Source of the DNA: Capitulum mitella
Taxonomy: Eukaryota; Arthropoda; Thecostraca; Pollicipedomorpha; Pollicipedidae
Direction of reading: 5' to 3'
Assembly (NCBI GenBank): GCA_030062745.1
Contig: CP099852.1
Coordinates: 18,223,949-18,287,948, forward strand
DNA length: 64,000 nt
The notes below the pieces were generated by a model. The model did no database searches. It was not told where the DNA came from and saw nothing but the letters and a program-made list of their open reading frames with translations. Numbering within the stretch: position 1 is the stretch's first letter; each line of letters opens with the position of its first letter. Positions 1 to 11,994 of this stretch are shown here, one piece after another. The position numbers and the translations under genes were made by a program.

Positions 1-305
1 GCTGAGGCTCCAGTACTACCACATTGCTACCACATCGCAGCAAAAAGACTGCATACAAATAAAACACCACAAATGGGTGTTCATGGGGTCAATGTTTAAG
101 TCAATATACGTACTAAAATTGCTTAATTCCTAAATAACCTCCTCTCCCAGACGCCTCTACAGGTTGCGAGTAGCTAATCAGCTAACAAATAACTAGTGAG
201 AATTTCCTAGGGTAGTTTCTCAGAGGGGTAATTTAAGCCGGCTTAAATTAATTTAGGCTGGTTAAAACCGGCTTAAAATGATAAGAGCCAAAGGCTGACG
301 AAACT
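1..305. other. unassigned AT-rich flank with a palindrome
   Basis: No gene is visible. A perfect 22-base palindrome with half-site TAATTTAAGCC lies at 229-250, and a partial copy of its core (ACCGGCTTAAAA) follows near 268-280. Confidence 0.5.
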
Positions 306-605
306 TTACTTTAAGTCGGTTTTTTCCAACCCAGCGGGAGATGAGCACTGGGAGATCGCTCTCTTTCCGGTGATAAGCACCTGAGTATCATCCGCACACT
401 GCACGACGTCGCCTTCTGGGGAAAACGACGCCGTGCCATTCGCGGAGATGCTGAACAACGAAAGCTCGCAGGCCGACCCCTGGGACACGGCCACGGTGTT
501 TGCCAGCGGTTGTGAAGTCCCTGCGCCTGGTAGTGTGATGTTCTGCGTTTGTCCTCGAAGGTAAGACGTCAACCAGGTGCTGTCGACTGTCGACGTGATA
601 ATCAA
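306..605 (-). pseudogene. LINE reverse-transcriptase fragment (palm region)
   Basis: The minus-strand frame reads as the central palm of a non-LTR retrotransposon reverse transcriptase. It has a WLTSYLRGQTQ segment, then VSQGSA where LINE enzymes usually have a (V)PQGS motif, and then CADDTQVLITG, which corresponds to the catalytic (Y/F)ADD box with the first residue changed to Cys. It is an isolated piece of about 100 codons. Upstream palm motif A and the downstream thumb are missing, and an adjacent frame (388-687) continues the similarity, so there is at least one frameshift. The wording resembles the LINE at 28.4-31 kb and supplies exactly the part that copy has lost, so both may belong to one family (inference). 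It is a dead fragment. Confidence 0.75.
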
Positions 606-1296
<691 letters not shown>

Positions 1297-2883
1297 GGTG
1301 TGTATTTGTTTGTTATCTCTCTCTTACCTTCTATCTTGGTCACTAATGTCTGCTCTCTTCTGCCTCTCTGTCTCTATATTTCTGCTGTCTTTTATCTCCC
1401 CTCTCGCTCAGCATACCGTGCTGATTAGGGATGCCCGTCGCGACAAAGAAATTCATACACTTTTTGTTTTCCCATTATTTTCACGAATAAATAAACGGCG
1501 CATTAGTACTCCTGTAGACGGAAAAAGTTAACTACAGTTGCAGTTGGGTCATTTCCCGTCAAATCGCTCAAGAACTGGCCCAACCACTTTCGATTTTGAT
1601 CAAATTTGATTCTCTCAAAGAATGTTTAAAAAAAATGGCCAGCCAAACATCTTTAGACCTGGCTGATCTCTGAGGCCAGGGTTACAGGTCATAAAAGGCC
1701 GTTGATTTTTGCAGACTTTGTATGGGCAAATGCCTATAACTGGATGACAGATTGCCGCAGAAAGGTGCGGTTAGTGCCAATCGAAAGAGAAATGTTCCAT
1801 CTTGCATGAATAAACTCACTTTTACGGTTAGCTCCGGATGACTTTTAACCTGACTAGGTCACACTGAACAGTTTTGGTTTCAACCATTTTTACCCACCGT
1901 GATCCTTGCGAAAATGTGGCACAGAATGTCCTCAAATATCTACAATACATGTGGCGAAAACGTTTCTGGGCAAATTAAAACTTTTTCAGATATCTTGAAT
2001 TTAATGTTGTTAAGTGGCTGAGAAATATACTCTGAGGCTATTTCAAGGATACTGATTGATTTCGTGCCTTGCGTTTGTTCGATTGTTCTACTATTTGAGG
2101 TGCACAATGCCCTGCGTGTCTGCTACACTGGCTTAGTTTCAAGTTCCTTGACCGCAAAAGCCAAAATTCACGACACCCCGCCACCAGTCGACCCCTGCCA
2201 TCCAAACCTGACACACCCCTTCTTCAAATCTGCACGAAAATGAGTATCGGGCGTTCAAAGGCCGTAAAGCCAACTGGAATAATCCCAGCCTTGCATCGGG
2301 ACCTTTGGAAGATCAACCGAGGTTATTGAGATCAGTTTACCTTGGACTGCCCATGTTGACCTCAGATCTTTTAAAGATTTTTTGGGCGCCGATTTCGGAT
2401 TGCACATCCATTTTGCACATATTGAGTCATTATGTTCATTCTATGATCTGGATAAGCAATTTTTTTTTCTTTTGCTACGTATCTCAGTTATCACCTCTCT
2501 CCGCTTCTATACGAAGCTGTCATTTCATGTGCAACTATTCCGACGTTTACGGGGATAGCGTCATGACAAAGAAATCAACGCCCATGAAATCTTCGATACA
2601 TGCAGACTCAATCAATAATATATCAGTAAGCAAATCAATGCAAATCAGTAATATATGTGAAATTCGGAATCATTGCCCTAAAATAGCTATGAATGGTCCG
2701 AGACCAGGTCATTCGAGATCACTCAGGGTCAGTGACTTCGTCTGAGCTTACAAGGCCCCGATGCTCGACTAGATTGTCTCTGTTGGCTTAAGGGCCTACG
2801 AACACCAGACAGACTCATTTGGAAATGTGACGAACGGGTATGTCAGATCTGAATGGCAGGGGTCGATTGGTGACGGGGTGTCA

Positions 2884-2896
2884 TGACCTTTGACCT
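2884..2896 (-). promoter_or_regulatory. DR1 nuclear-receptor element (TGACCT T TGACCT)
   Basis: A perfect direct repeat of the half-site AGGTCA with a one-base spacer on the minus strand, inside the right arm of the fold-back element. DR1 is the classic binding format for RXR heterodimers, HNF4 and COUP-TF type receptors. Occupancy is unknown. Confidence 0.5.
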
Positions 2897-3203
2897 TTCG
2901 CGTCAAGCAATTTAAAACTAAGTTGATGTGTAGCAGATACGCAGGACATTGTACTTGCCGAATTGTAGAACAATCCGAGAAACGAAAGGCACGAAATCAA
3001 TTAAATCAAATATTCGTGCAGTAGCTTCAGGGCATATTTCTCAAGCGCCACTTGACAACATTAACTCAAGATAACTGAAACTTTTTTTATTCGCCCAGAA
3101 ATGTTTTTTGCCACGCTTATTGAAGATGTCTGGGGGCATATTGCGCTACATTTTCGCTAAGATCACGGCGGGCAAACGTGGTTAAAACCAAAAATGTTCA
3201 TTG

Positions 3204-3215
3204 TGACCTAGGTCA
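3204..3215. promoter_or_regulatory. palindromic AGGTCA element (TGACCTAGGTCA)
   Basis: A perfect inverted repeat of the nuclear-receptor half-site with no spacer, in the right arm of the fold-back element. The same 12 bases recur at 10206-10217 in an unrelated repeat family. Confidence 0.45.
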
Positions 3216-3525
3216 AACGTCATCCCGAGATCACCGAAAACATGAAGACATTTATGAAAGCTGGAACGTTTCTCTTTCAAACGACGCTAATCGCGTTTTT
3301 CTGTGACAATCTATCACCGAATCATGGGCATTTCTATCATGCATTATCTGTAAAAATCGGGGGCCTTTCATGACCCGTAACGTTGGCCTCAGAGGTCACC
3401 CAGGGCTAAAAATGTATGGCTGACAACTTTTTGATAGGTGCTATGGGCGTACCACAGTCGATCAAAATCAAAAGGGGTCGGGTCAGTTCATGTGCGATTA
3501 GACGTAGAATGACCCAGTCGGAAAT

Positions 3526-4689
3526 CTGTTCGTGTCACAATGGTGCACTGTGGACGTAGTCGCACTAGCGCTGTGCAGTGCCGTTAATGAAGAACAAACT
3601 TTGTGCACTTCGTATTTTTGCGTTTATCTCGACACAGCTAAGGGACGAGTGTCGCGTGGAGAATGAGATGGACCAGTAGCAGCCTTGGTAAAGAATTCCA
3701 GTGGTTTCATGGATGACAGCTGTATGACAGGAAGCGGGTTATGGGGAGATAGTGACAGGGTAAGGACTAGGCTGTCAGGTCGTTAAGCAAGCTTAAGACG
3801 GGCAGCGTGTTGCCATGACGACGTCCGGATAGGCGCAAAAGAAGCGGAAGACAATCATTGGCCTTCGCATGGACCCAGGAATGATAAATGCTTTTTGCAG
3901 TATGTAAACAGATAAACCATGAAGTTTTTGTGGACACCTACATGATAACAGGAAGACTAGCAGGGCATTGTAACGTGGCAACTTGTGGCTGGAAATTCTC
4001 GTTGTAAGGTATTTATAAATGACATTATATCGATTAAATCGTTGAGGTTTCCTTTCAACAGCCCTTCGTTTGTGAAGACTGTCTAAGGCTACCAGATGCC
4101 TTCAGCTCTAGTTGTCACAGTTGGCACCGAAGAGAATCAGACAAAGGCGTCTGAGAACGCATTACTGCCTCAAGTACATCGATCGTGCCGCAGTCCCGCT
4201 ACTGGAGGCCTCCAGAAAACCTCCAGTTTAATCGCCTGTTTGCTCGTTTGTACGGAATGGAACTGCGCCACCTGGCTGGAACTTAAAACAACAAACCTTA
4301 ATTGCAGTGTAACACGGAAAGGAATATTCAAATCTTGCTCTTGACAGTTAATGAGGCCCACCCGTGATTAATACATAAGATACCATGTGGTATCGTAGTG
4401 TAATGTACTATCCCAGCTTTATTATTTATGTACTATCCCATGTACTTACCCTGCTTTATCAATGTGGCATACTGACGGAGGGGTATTATGCTTGACGGAC
4501 ATGCGAGCGAGACGGGCTGGATGCCCGGCTACAGCTGTGACCTTTGTCTGCTGACATGTGCTTTTTCTTATCCGTGTTTCTTCTTCTCCCTCACTGGCCG
4601 GCTGACCCCTGACCACGTGACCCTGAGCTGACCTCAGTAGCAGGTCAGCGAGCGATGGACAGTCGGCCTCCCGACTCGCTCCCTTGCGC
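3526..4689. other. unassigned
   Basis: No gene, RNA or repeat recognised. The reading frames are short and show no family motif. Near 4410-4445 the phrase TGTACTATCCCA occurs twice in about 30 bases. Confidence 0.4.
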
Positions 4690-5045
4690 GCTGACTCGGA
4701 GCTTCTCTCCGAGGCGCACTGCCACGAATCGCTTCGAATCCTCCACCACGGTCTGGTCATCACATCATCACACATCACATCACACCACCGCTGCGTCGAC
4801 GCACCCGATGGTTCCACTTGTGTGGCGATCGGTTAGCGCATTCTGGCGCTAGAGGTTCCGAAACTTGAACACACACACATACACGCACACACATACACAC
4901 ACACACACACGCGCGCGTATACACACAAACACACACGCACGCACGCACGCACTGAAACACAAAGAACTTGATCTGAACTTTTGTTTTCGAGCGACTGCCA
5001 TGTATGAAATCTCACTCGCTGAAAGTGCGCAAAGCGCCCTTCCAA
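4690..5045 (+). repeat. dispersed repeat, copy 1, with a CA expansion
   Basis: This copy shares landmarks in the same order with 6030-6345: CCACGAATC(G/A)CTTCGAA, then TTGTGT(G/C)GCGATCGG, then GATCTGAACTTTT, then GAAATCTCACTCGC. It differs by an inserted CA/CG-rich microsatellite at about 4868-4950. No coding capacity was recognised. Confidence 0.7.
4868..4950. repeat. (CA)n-rich microsatellite
   Basis: An interrupted CA run with ACGC and CGCG variants. It separates two conserved blocks that lie much closer together in the sister copy at 6030-6345, so it expanded within the repeat. Confidence 0.9.
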
Positions 5046-6029
5046 ATCATTGATTTGGAAGTTTTGAACCAGAAGGTAACCAACGCGTTACTCGGTTGGT
5101 TTGGGACCAAAATCGAAGCTCTGTATCGCACGCTGACCTGTTCACACGCTTAGTACCTCTGTCTAGATCAAGGTACTAAAGTAGGTATCACAGACTTCCC
5201 GCAAACGGAGCATCCCAAGTCCCACACACACTCACATGGATGGCATCTGGCCACCGATGCCCTAAATCTTGTCTGTGCTAAATGACGTTAGTGACGTTGC
5301 ATCCCATCACAAAATTTGGCACCACCAGCTTTAACGGTTCCCAAATCAAAGGCTTGAATGGCAAAGGGGTGCGTCTCAGTTCGTGCGCCCCGCACGCACC
5401 AGGGTGAACTTTTTGACGTGCAAAGCAGGCACATGTATCGAATGCCACGTATTATGTGCTCCTGCCCACCAATGTTTAGCATCCTGGCGGTAGCACTTTG
5501 GCGGCAATGAAGAACGGGCGTTATTCTTGGGCTCCTTGCGTTTCACGTTCGAGCTGCACCCCGTTTCGTCCTCAGTCCATCGAAATTGATCACCCAGATG
5601 CCCGTCTGCATTTCCAAGCAATCATCATCGCACCGAACTTCGCCTTTGGCGTCCCGACAATTGCCCATAAGAAAAACAGGGGTAGAAAGCAGGGACAGGT
5701 GCGCTGCACACCCTCTGGACCCTGCTCATCATGTGGGGCATAGTTGGATGAAGTTAGTGCTGGTCTATCTACCCACTAAGCTTCAGCTACCTAGGTCACT
5801 TCTGACGGCACTCGGAGGTCCCCGAGTCCAAATCGAAGCAAGTGCTTGTAGATCGTCACATCGATTGCACGTGGGTACCGACCACAAAAGCACGCGCCTG
5901 CAAGTGGGGCCTATGCTATCGCCAAGTCTTGAGTCAACAGCACCCATTGTTTGACCTGTACCAGCGATTAATTATTAATGCTGAAGAGGTCAGTAATTAA
6001 TTAACTGCAATAATTAATTCTGCAGAGGT
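5046..6029. other. unassigned
   Basis: No recognised gene. Frames of about 80-120 codons on both strands near 5376-5954 show no motif that I can place. A short duplicated phrase around ATTAATTA occurs near 5968-6018. Confidence 0.35.
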
Positions 6030-6345
6030 CCGGCTCGCTCCACGTGGCACGCGCCATACGCCACGAATCACTTCGAAACCTACACCAAAATGTGTCCGCC
6101 AAGTCAGCGCACCCATTGGTGTTACTTGTGTCGCGATCGGCTGGTGCATTCGAGCGCCAGACAGTCGGATGGTTGGTTGGTTGGTTATTGGGGCTTAGGG
6201 GCGCATCAACTGCAGGGTCATTCGGCGCCCAGCCAGACAGTCGGAAGCTTAGACTGGCGGACTGACCGACTAAATGGCAAACATCTCGATCTGAACTTTT
6301 CCGAGCGACCGCCATATACGAAATCTCACTCGCGCAAGCACGTTT
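6030..6345 (+). repeat. dispersed repeat, copy 2
   Basis: Sister of 4690-5045 without the CA expansion. In its middle (about 6175-6230) is a segment beginning GGTTGGTTATTGGGGCTTAG that also occurs in opposite orientation at about 40861-40925. Confidence 0.7.
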
Positions 6346-7199
6346 TTTTTTTGCTGCCGAATTTGGCGATATGTCGCCAATTTGGTGATTTTTGGTACTC
6401 GTTGGCGACCGAAAAATGGCAGTTGGCAAATAATAATGGAAACGGGAAAGGCTGCCGATTTTGCATTTTTGAAAACTTTTGTGAAACTGTGCTGCTTGTT
6501 ACACTTTTATAACCAAAAAATAAAAGAGGAGGAAAAAGCTGAATAATTTGTTGGTTCTTTGTAAATAGTATAACTCTTGATTATACCGGATGACTATCGT
6601 CCGGCGTCCTCTGCTTAGACTGTTTAGAAAAACAAAACAGGTCGCTTAGAACATGACTTAGAAAGGAGATATTTTGATGGGTTACCATAGGCGCCACTAC
6701 CAGGGAGTAAGCGCGGTACCAGTGTCCCACAGTCATTTAATTGTGGCCTATTCCGAGTACCCCACAATTATTGTAATCCGTGAGGTCAAATATTGTGCTG
6801 AAGCATCCGATTGGTCCCTAGATTTTTGGGATAAAAAATTAAGTTAACTTATTTTAATAAAACGGGTGTAGAGATCTGAAATCCTGTCCAGAGTATGGGA
6901 AAATATTATGACATCATTTTGCTGGTTGTGGGAAAGGTAACTTTCATGAATGAGATAATGGAAGTCTGGCTGTTGCCCGGAGGAGGAAGCAAATTCCAGA
7001 ATTTGCAAAAACAAGTTATGGAGAGCGAAGAAGGTGCTTTTGTTATGTAAAACGCCGGATTTTCTTTAGGGTTATTGTAAAGATCGTAAATCGTAAAAAG
7101 AAGATGCCCAAACCAGCGAGAAACCCAGTTTTTTGGGGGAGCCCCTTTTAAGAGTTCATCGTCTGGGCTGCGCCCCTGGTAGTACCCCACAGTCGAAAA
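6346..7199. other. unassigned stretch ending in a hAT-type terminus
   Basis: No gene recognised. The phrase GGCTGCGCCCCTG near 7167-7179 is the reverse complement of the CAGGGGCGCAGCC terminus seen on the complete MITE at 30495-30640, so one end of a related element probably lies here. Its other end was not found. Confidence 0.35.
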
Positions 7200-9215
7200 T
7201 CCGTAGCGCCGCTCATGTTGGTTACAAAAAGACAGGTTCAGTGGAAGAGTGGGACAACAGAAATTTAAAAGTCAACGGAATAAAGAATTCCCTTGGGTTA
7301 AAGAGTGCTCAGATAACGGAGATGCATTCTGCAAAATATGCCATGCAATACTGCAACCGAAAAAGATACGCTGTTGAAACATGGTGCGACAAAGGCCCAC
7401 GACGACAAGGCTGGCGAGGGGTGCTCGTCACAGACGAAACCTAAATTTAGCCCGAGATTGCATGAGCGAAAACTAAAAGAGGCTGAAATCAAGCCCAGCG
7501 TATGTCACGCCGCTGTCAGCACAATTGACCCTTGCAGCGAAATCGTAAAGTCATAAGGAAAGGAAGCACGTTAGAAAACAAAAACTATATCCAACCAAGC
7601 GCTATAAAGTTTGAACAGAAGTGGTGGCTCTGGCTCTGCAAGAATAAATCTGCGATGAACTGAACCAGGACGATGTAAGATACGGCCTGATCGTCGACGA
7701 ATCCACCGATGTGAGTAGTCAAAAAACATTTATGCATGTGCGTAAAACACTTCTTCTCAAACAACCAATATGCAAACCAGCACAAACCGCATTTTTGGGT
7801 ATAATTCCTGTAACCAGAAAGTTTGAGTTGCCTTCGTAACCAGTACAACCGGCGAGACCCTTTTTAAGGCTATGTCAAAACTCCTGGAAGATCGTTATAT
7901 CAAACTGGCAAACTGCATTTGATTCGCAAATGATGGCGTTAGCAATCTATTTGGTGATTACCATTTTGTGTGGTCCCGGCTGAAAGCTGTCGCACCTCAG
8001 TGCATCCTAGCTAAATACGGTTGGCATAGCCTGGCACTGTCTGCTCAGCACGGCTTTAGGAAGCTGTCAAATGATTTATAATATACGCTCCATGAAATCC
8101 CGAAGTTGTTTAGTTATAGCAGCTTAAGGCGGGAAGAATATTAGGGGATATTTGAGGCTATGAAAAACGAGTTTGATGATGTATAATCGACACTGTATGG
8201 AACAGAAATGTCAAAAGCCAGGTGGCTGGTCAAAAGTGAAGTGATGAAAGACATCCTGATGAACTGGGACACTCTGACAACGTATTTTCTGAGAATTAGC
8301 GACGATTGCAGTGGCACACAACGATCAACATGAGATTCCTAAGGGGCCTAAGGGCTAGCAGACAAGAGTAGCTTTCTGTGTTTTCATTTTGCCTTTCTTA
8401 TCATCCGGGATTTCGAGCAAGCGAATACAATGTTCCAGGCGAATGATCCTGAGCCGAGCAAGCTGCACAAAACACTGCGCGAGCTACACTGCACCCTCCA
8501 ACAGCGGGTGCTGCCTGCAGCCAGAGTGGAGGGCGAAATTACATTTGAAGAGCAAAACAACATGTTGCCTCTGAGTCAAGTTGGCTTCCGTGCCAAGCTC
8601 GAGAAGGAGGCTAGTAAGTCCACTGGTATCACGCCAAAAGAGCTGCCAGCTCTGAAAGCGGGAATGTAGGAATATCCAGAGAAGCGGGGAGAGACGTTTT
8701 TCTGCATCGGGCTAATGTAAAATTTCCGAAAACTAGGGGCATATCTCTCGGACCCCCTGTTCCTACGCCCATGTCTGAAGGTGAGGCGCGTGAGCTTTCT
8801 TGCTGAAGCGATCAAGCAGGTGGAGTTGAGGTTGCCAGCGGCGAGTGAAGCGTACCAGAAACTTCACATGCTAAGTCCGCATAAGTGCATGTCGAGCACC
8901 TGTGCGAAAGTTCTGGAGTTGCCCCGGCAGGAACTGATAAACAACATACCATCTGTCCAGAACGAGTGCCGGAAGCTCCTATGTACTGACCGGAGGATCT
9001 GTCCACTGCCGACAGACGCTGTAGCAATCCGGGCAGACAATCTGAGATTTTACAACGCAGCTGGAGAGGAGCTCTTCAGAAATCTCACTACCTATGCACT
9101 GCAGGCGTTGTGCATGCCAGTGAGTGATGCCTGCATTCAGCTCGTGTTCTCCCATTTGACCTGTGCACAAAAAACTGCGGATTCACGTGGGACTCAGACT
9201 TCGCGTGTTACGTAA
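7200..9215 (+). pseudogene. hAT-superfamily transposase pseudogene
   Basis: Pieces of a hAT transposase lie in order on the plus strand, spread over several frames with stops. Near 7325-7400 is a zinc-finger-like FCKICH...LLKHGATKAH segment (C-x2-C...H-x4-H), frameshifted in the middle. Near 7690-7720 is VDESTDVSSQ, the typical start of the hAT catalytic core. Near 7970-8100 is SRLKAVAP with a degraded CHSLHL-like segment, and near 8215-8260 is KARWLVKSEVMKDIL. The frame 8781-9215 ends in the C-terminal dimerisation region: FRNLTTYALQALCMPVSDA followed by VFSHLT. These are established hAT features, closest in style to the ZBED/SCAND3 animal group. Many stops and frameshifts show that it is inactive. 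Terminal repeats and an 8-base duplication were not located. Confidence 0.85.
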
Positions 9216-10038
9216 TTCCATTGATGCATGCTGTGAACCATGGACGTTGAGCATGGTGGAGCCTGAGTGAATTGGTTGGGCTCTTTTTGTTGACGCTACG
9301 GGGAGACAGCGTGGGAACAATAATTGTGTTTTATCAGGGCTGGAGAGCCCTGCTTATCGTGCTGGTGACATTGAGGTGACACGGGGGCTGTTCATCATTG
9401 ACAGACGTCCTACCTGTATCAATTTAATAGCGTGCTCGGCTATCTCCGATGTGTATCGGGGACGATGTGTACTGGCATTGCAACGGTTCTCAACACTCAG
9501 TCACCCAAGCGAGTGATTGCGCCACACGTAAACGCACACAGGTAAACTGGCGGACGTCACAAAGCCGGGCAGCGCTGCGCGCGCGCACGTGCACGCCGCA
9601 CGTGCACAATGTGCAGTGCATTCGTTTCCGCAGAAATGGCAATAAAAGTAATAAAGTAGTGCTTTCTCTGGCGGAAAAAGGTACTAAGCTTGCCGGCTGT
9701 GGTTGACGAACACGCTTCCACCATGACACCGTCGAGCCGCTACTCTTCGGATGGTGTGATGCCTGAGACTATCTACGGAATCGGCAATGACTAGGAGATG
9801 TTCGTCATAGTAACTTTAGACAATGTAGGGGATGCGCCCTCTCGTGCTTTTTTCGGAACCACAGAAAAAACGAGGCGGGGTAGAGCGCCGAAGCTTGTTC
9901 TGCCCTTATGGGTATTCGTTGGGCATTCTGAAACAAATCAAGTCTGGGTCATGTGAGCTCACTGTCCCATGACGTCACTTCTGAACCTCCGTAAGGCCTT
10001 TTTCGTTCGAAACACAAATTTACGAAAGCTGATGACAC
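9216..10038. other. unassigned, with a GC-rich palindromic patch
   Basis: No gene recognised. At 9575-9612 the phrase GCACGTGCAC occurs twice, 13 bases apart, inside an alternating CG stretch. These are E-box (CACGTG) palindromes. Confidence 0.4.
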
Positions 10039-11261
10039 TTAACCCGCCCCCGATCTGGGAGGCTGTTGACAGCCCCCCCCCCCTGGGGTTTTTCTGAGAT
10101 TGCGGGAAAACAAACAAACACAGAGCCACGAAACTTTTTGAACCTTTTGCTTTATCATTTTTACATCTTGTGTCAAAATTTTGACGTCAGATCACGTCAG
10201 GTACTTGACCTAGGTCAGGTCAAACAGACCTATGTCCAAAAAAGTTTAGCGCTCTGTAACGTTTTCTCAAAACAAGATATCTCAATAATACTTTCAGGGA
10301 TTAGTGATCCTGGTAGATGCAACAAATCTGCTATCTCAGATTTTTTTTAATTTTCCGGGTCATTGACCTAAGGTCATGCCCATTTTTAAGACATGTTGTT
10401 TTTTCGTAAATTGACAGAATATTTCGTAACATTTTTAGTGTGGAGTGAAGCAGAAATCTAATTGCCGTCATTAGACAAAGTATCAATGACTTCCAGCCAT
10501 TGACATGAGGTCAGGTCACGAATAACTGTAGTAAGCCAAAATGTATCACCGTCAAAATCGGCGATGAATTACTCAGAATGGGTAGAAAATGTCAGAACTA
10601 GCTTGCACAGACGTAAGTAATACCAGGAACCTCAAAAAGTTTGAAAAATAGTTTATTTTGGAAATAAACAGGCTCTAGCAAATAAAGCTCCGCCAGTTGT
10701 GTAGATTGGTAACTAATGAATTTTTTCCAAAATTTAAGCATGAAAAACCATGACAAGAACCACTAAGATCAATAAAAGTTACATAGATCGTCTTTTTTGC
10801 GAAAATAAAGGACCGCTAAAATTAGTTCCCGTCAATCTGTGACCGCTTACGGCAGCAGCGCACGCTTGGAGCTGGCGCGAGAATTGCCGTGTTTTTAACT
10901 CAACGTTTCGGCGTACATATTGAGCAAATCTGGGATTTTAGACGTGTATCGGCATTTGCAGACCTTTACTTGTGCGCTGGGGCCTTTACCTATGCGTTTT
11001 TAGTCACAGCCCTTGAGATTCAGGCCATTTCTCGGTCTCATGCGGTCGGCTATGAGAAAACATATATAGGGCGTAAACTGCTTACATATTATCCAAAACT
11101 AAAAATGAGACCAGTTTTGAGCTCTACTTGTCACAAGCTTTCCAACGGTATGCTTATTTTTATCGTTCCGCCAACCGTTCGTGAGTTAGAGGGGGGCGGC
11201 CAACTGCCCCCCCCCCAAGTCGCCCATGTTCGAAACCGACCGACGGTCGTGCGCGGGTTAA
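10039..11261 (+). mobile_element. family A, copy 1: piggyBac-type non-autonomous element
   Basis: It starts TTAA then CCCGCCCCCG and ends CGCGGG then TTAA, which matches the TTAA target duplication and CCC...GGG termini of piggyBac-type transposons. A full-length copy in reverse orientation lies at 34105-35358 and another full copy at 44386-45607. It has two modules joined at an internal TTAA (10895-10898). Module 1 is rich in TGACCT/AGGTCA; module 2 begins ACTCAACGTTTCGGCG. No transposase frame is present, so it must be mobilised in trans. The 171-codon frame 10889-11404 crosses the element end and is not a gene. Confidence 0.8.
10206..10217. promoter_or_regulatory. palindromic AGGTCA element (TGACCTAGGTCA)
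   Basis: A perfect IR0 nuclear-receptor half-site palindrome in module 1 of family A, followed immediately by a further overlapping AGGTCA. The sister copies have diverged versions of the same block (near 35170-35215 and 44535-44570). Confidence 0.45.
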
Positions 11262-11657
11262 AGACTAATGACTTTCTTTTGCGACAAGGACCTGGTAGGT
11301 TCTTAACCCATGTACATGACTTTGTTAACCCTATTCCCGGCAGGGGGGGGGGGCGGAATCCGTCCCCCCTCGGGTTTTTTGCTTGCCAATTCCAGGCTTT
11401 TTGACGCAGCTTCACGAAACTTGGTGACTTTTCCTAGCTATTCCTTCTACGTGCCGTGACAAAATTTCGAAATTCTTTTTTGCTCAGGGGCGGAGCCAGG
11501 CAACGTTTTTGGGAGGCACCTCAGGTCATTTTTGGCCATGTTGAGGGTAAAAGGAAAATGTCTGCCAAAAACAGAGTTTTTAAGATAAAACTTAAAACTT
11601 TATGTGAATATACAGCTAAATAGTTGGGCAATATGCATATGTAATTTTGTTTATCTG

Positions 11658-11687
11658 AGGTCACTTTACAAGGTCAGGTCAAGGTCA
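11658..11687 (+). promoter_or_regulatory. cluster of four AGGTCA half-sites
   Basis: Perfect AGGTCA hexamers begin at 11658, 11671, 11676 (overlapping the previous one by a base) and 11682, all in direct orientation inside family E copy 1. Equivalent blocks are visible in reverse in the copy at 37067-38280. Confidence 0.45.
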
Positions 11688-11981
11688 AAAGTCAAAATTT
11701 ATTTTTTTGCAATAATTTCGGCGCCGTTTTTTCAAATGCCAAACCCCGAATATATGTGACGTAGAAAGATGCCCTCTACTTGTGTACCAAGTTTCAGCTT
11801 GATATCAGGTCAGGTCACGGAGCTATGACCTAAAATGCTAGTGCACGTACCCTATATCGCAAAAGCCAAAAAATGAATTTTTTGGAATAGAGTGAATTTA
11901 ATCGATTAAAAACGTTTACAGATAATATTGAATGCACACGACATCATTCCAGGTGACCCCAAGGTCACTGGAGGTCATTTA

Positions 11982-11994
11982 AGGTCAAAGGTCA
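11982..11994 (+). promoter_or_regulatory. DR1 nuclear-receptor element (AGGTCA A AGGTCA)
   Basis: A perfect DR1 preceded by two more GGTCA-type sites within 30 bases. It is conserved as TGACCTTTGACCT at 37615-37627 in the reverse-oriented copy and degraded (GGGTCAAAGGTGA) in the copy at 42800-44026. Confidence 0.5.

Larger units (their letters stand above)
1537..3525. mobile_element. fold-back element with inverted arms of about 0.7 kb
   Basis: The left arm (about 1537-2250) and right arm (about 2830-3525) are imperfect reverse complements along their full length. Matching landmarks are GGGTCATT near 1545 with AATGACCC near 3515, the TCTGAGGCCA block near 1670 with TGGCCTCAGA near 3385, and GTCGACCCCTGCCAT near 2190 with ATGGCAGGGGTCGA near 2850. 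The spacer (about 2250-2830) has one 146-codon frame (2305-2745) that resembles nothing I know. This structure fits a non-autonomous long-TIR (fold-back) transposon. I could not define a target-site duplication, so the superfamily is open. Confidence 0.8.

Noticed and set aside
10889..11404. 171-codon plus frame
   Set aside because: It covers module 2 of family A and runs across the element boundary into family E. The same sequence in the sister copies has frameshifts, so it is not coding.
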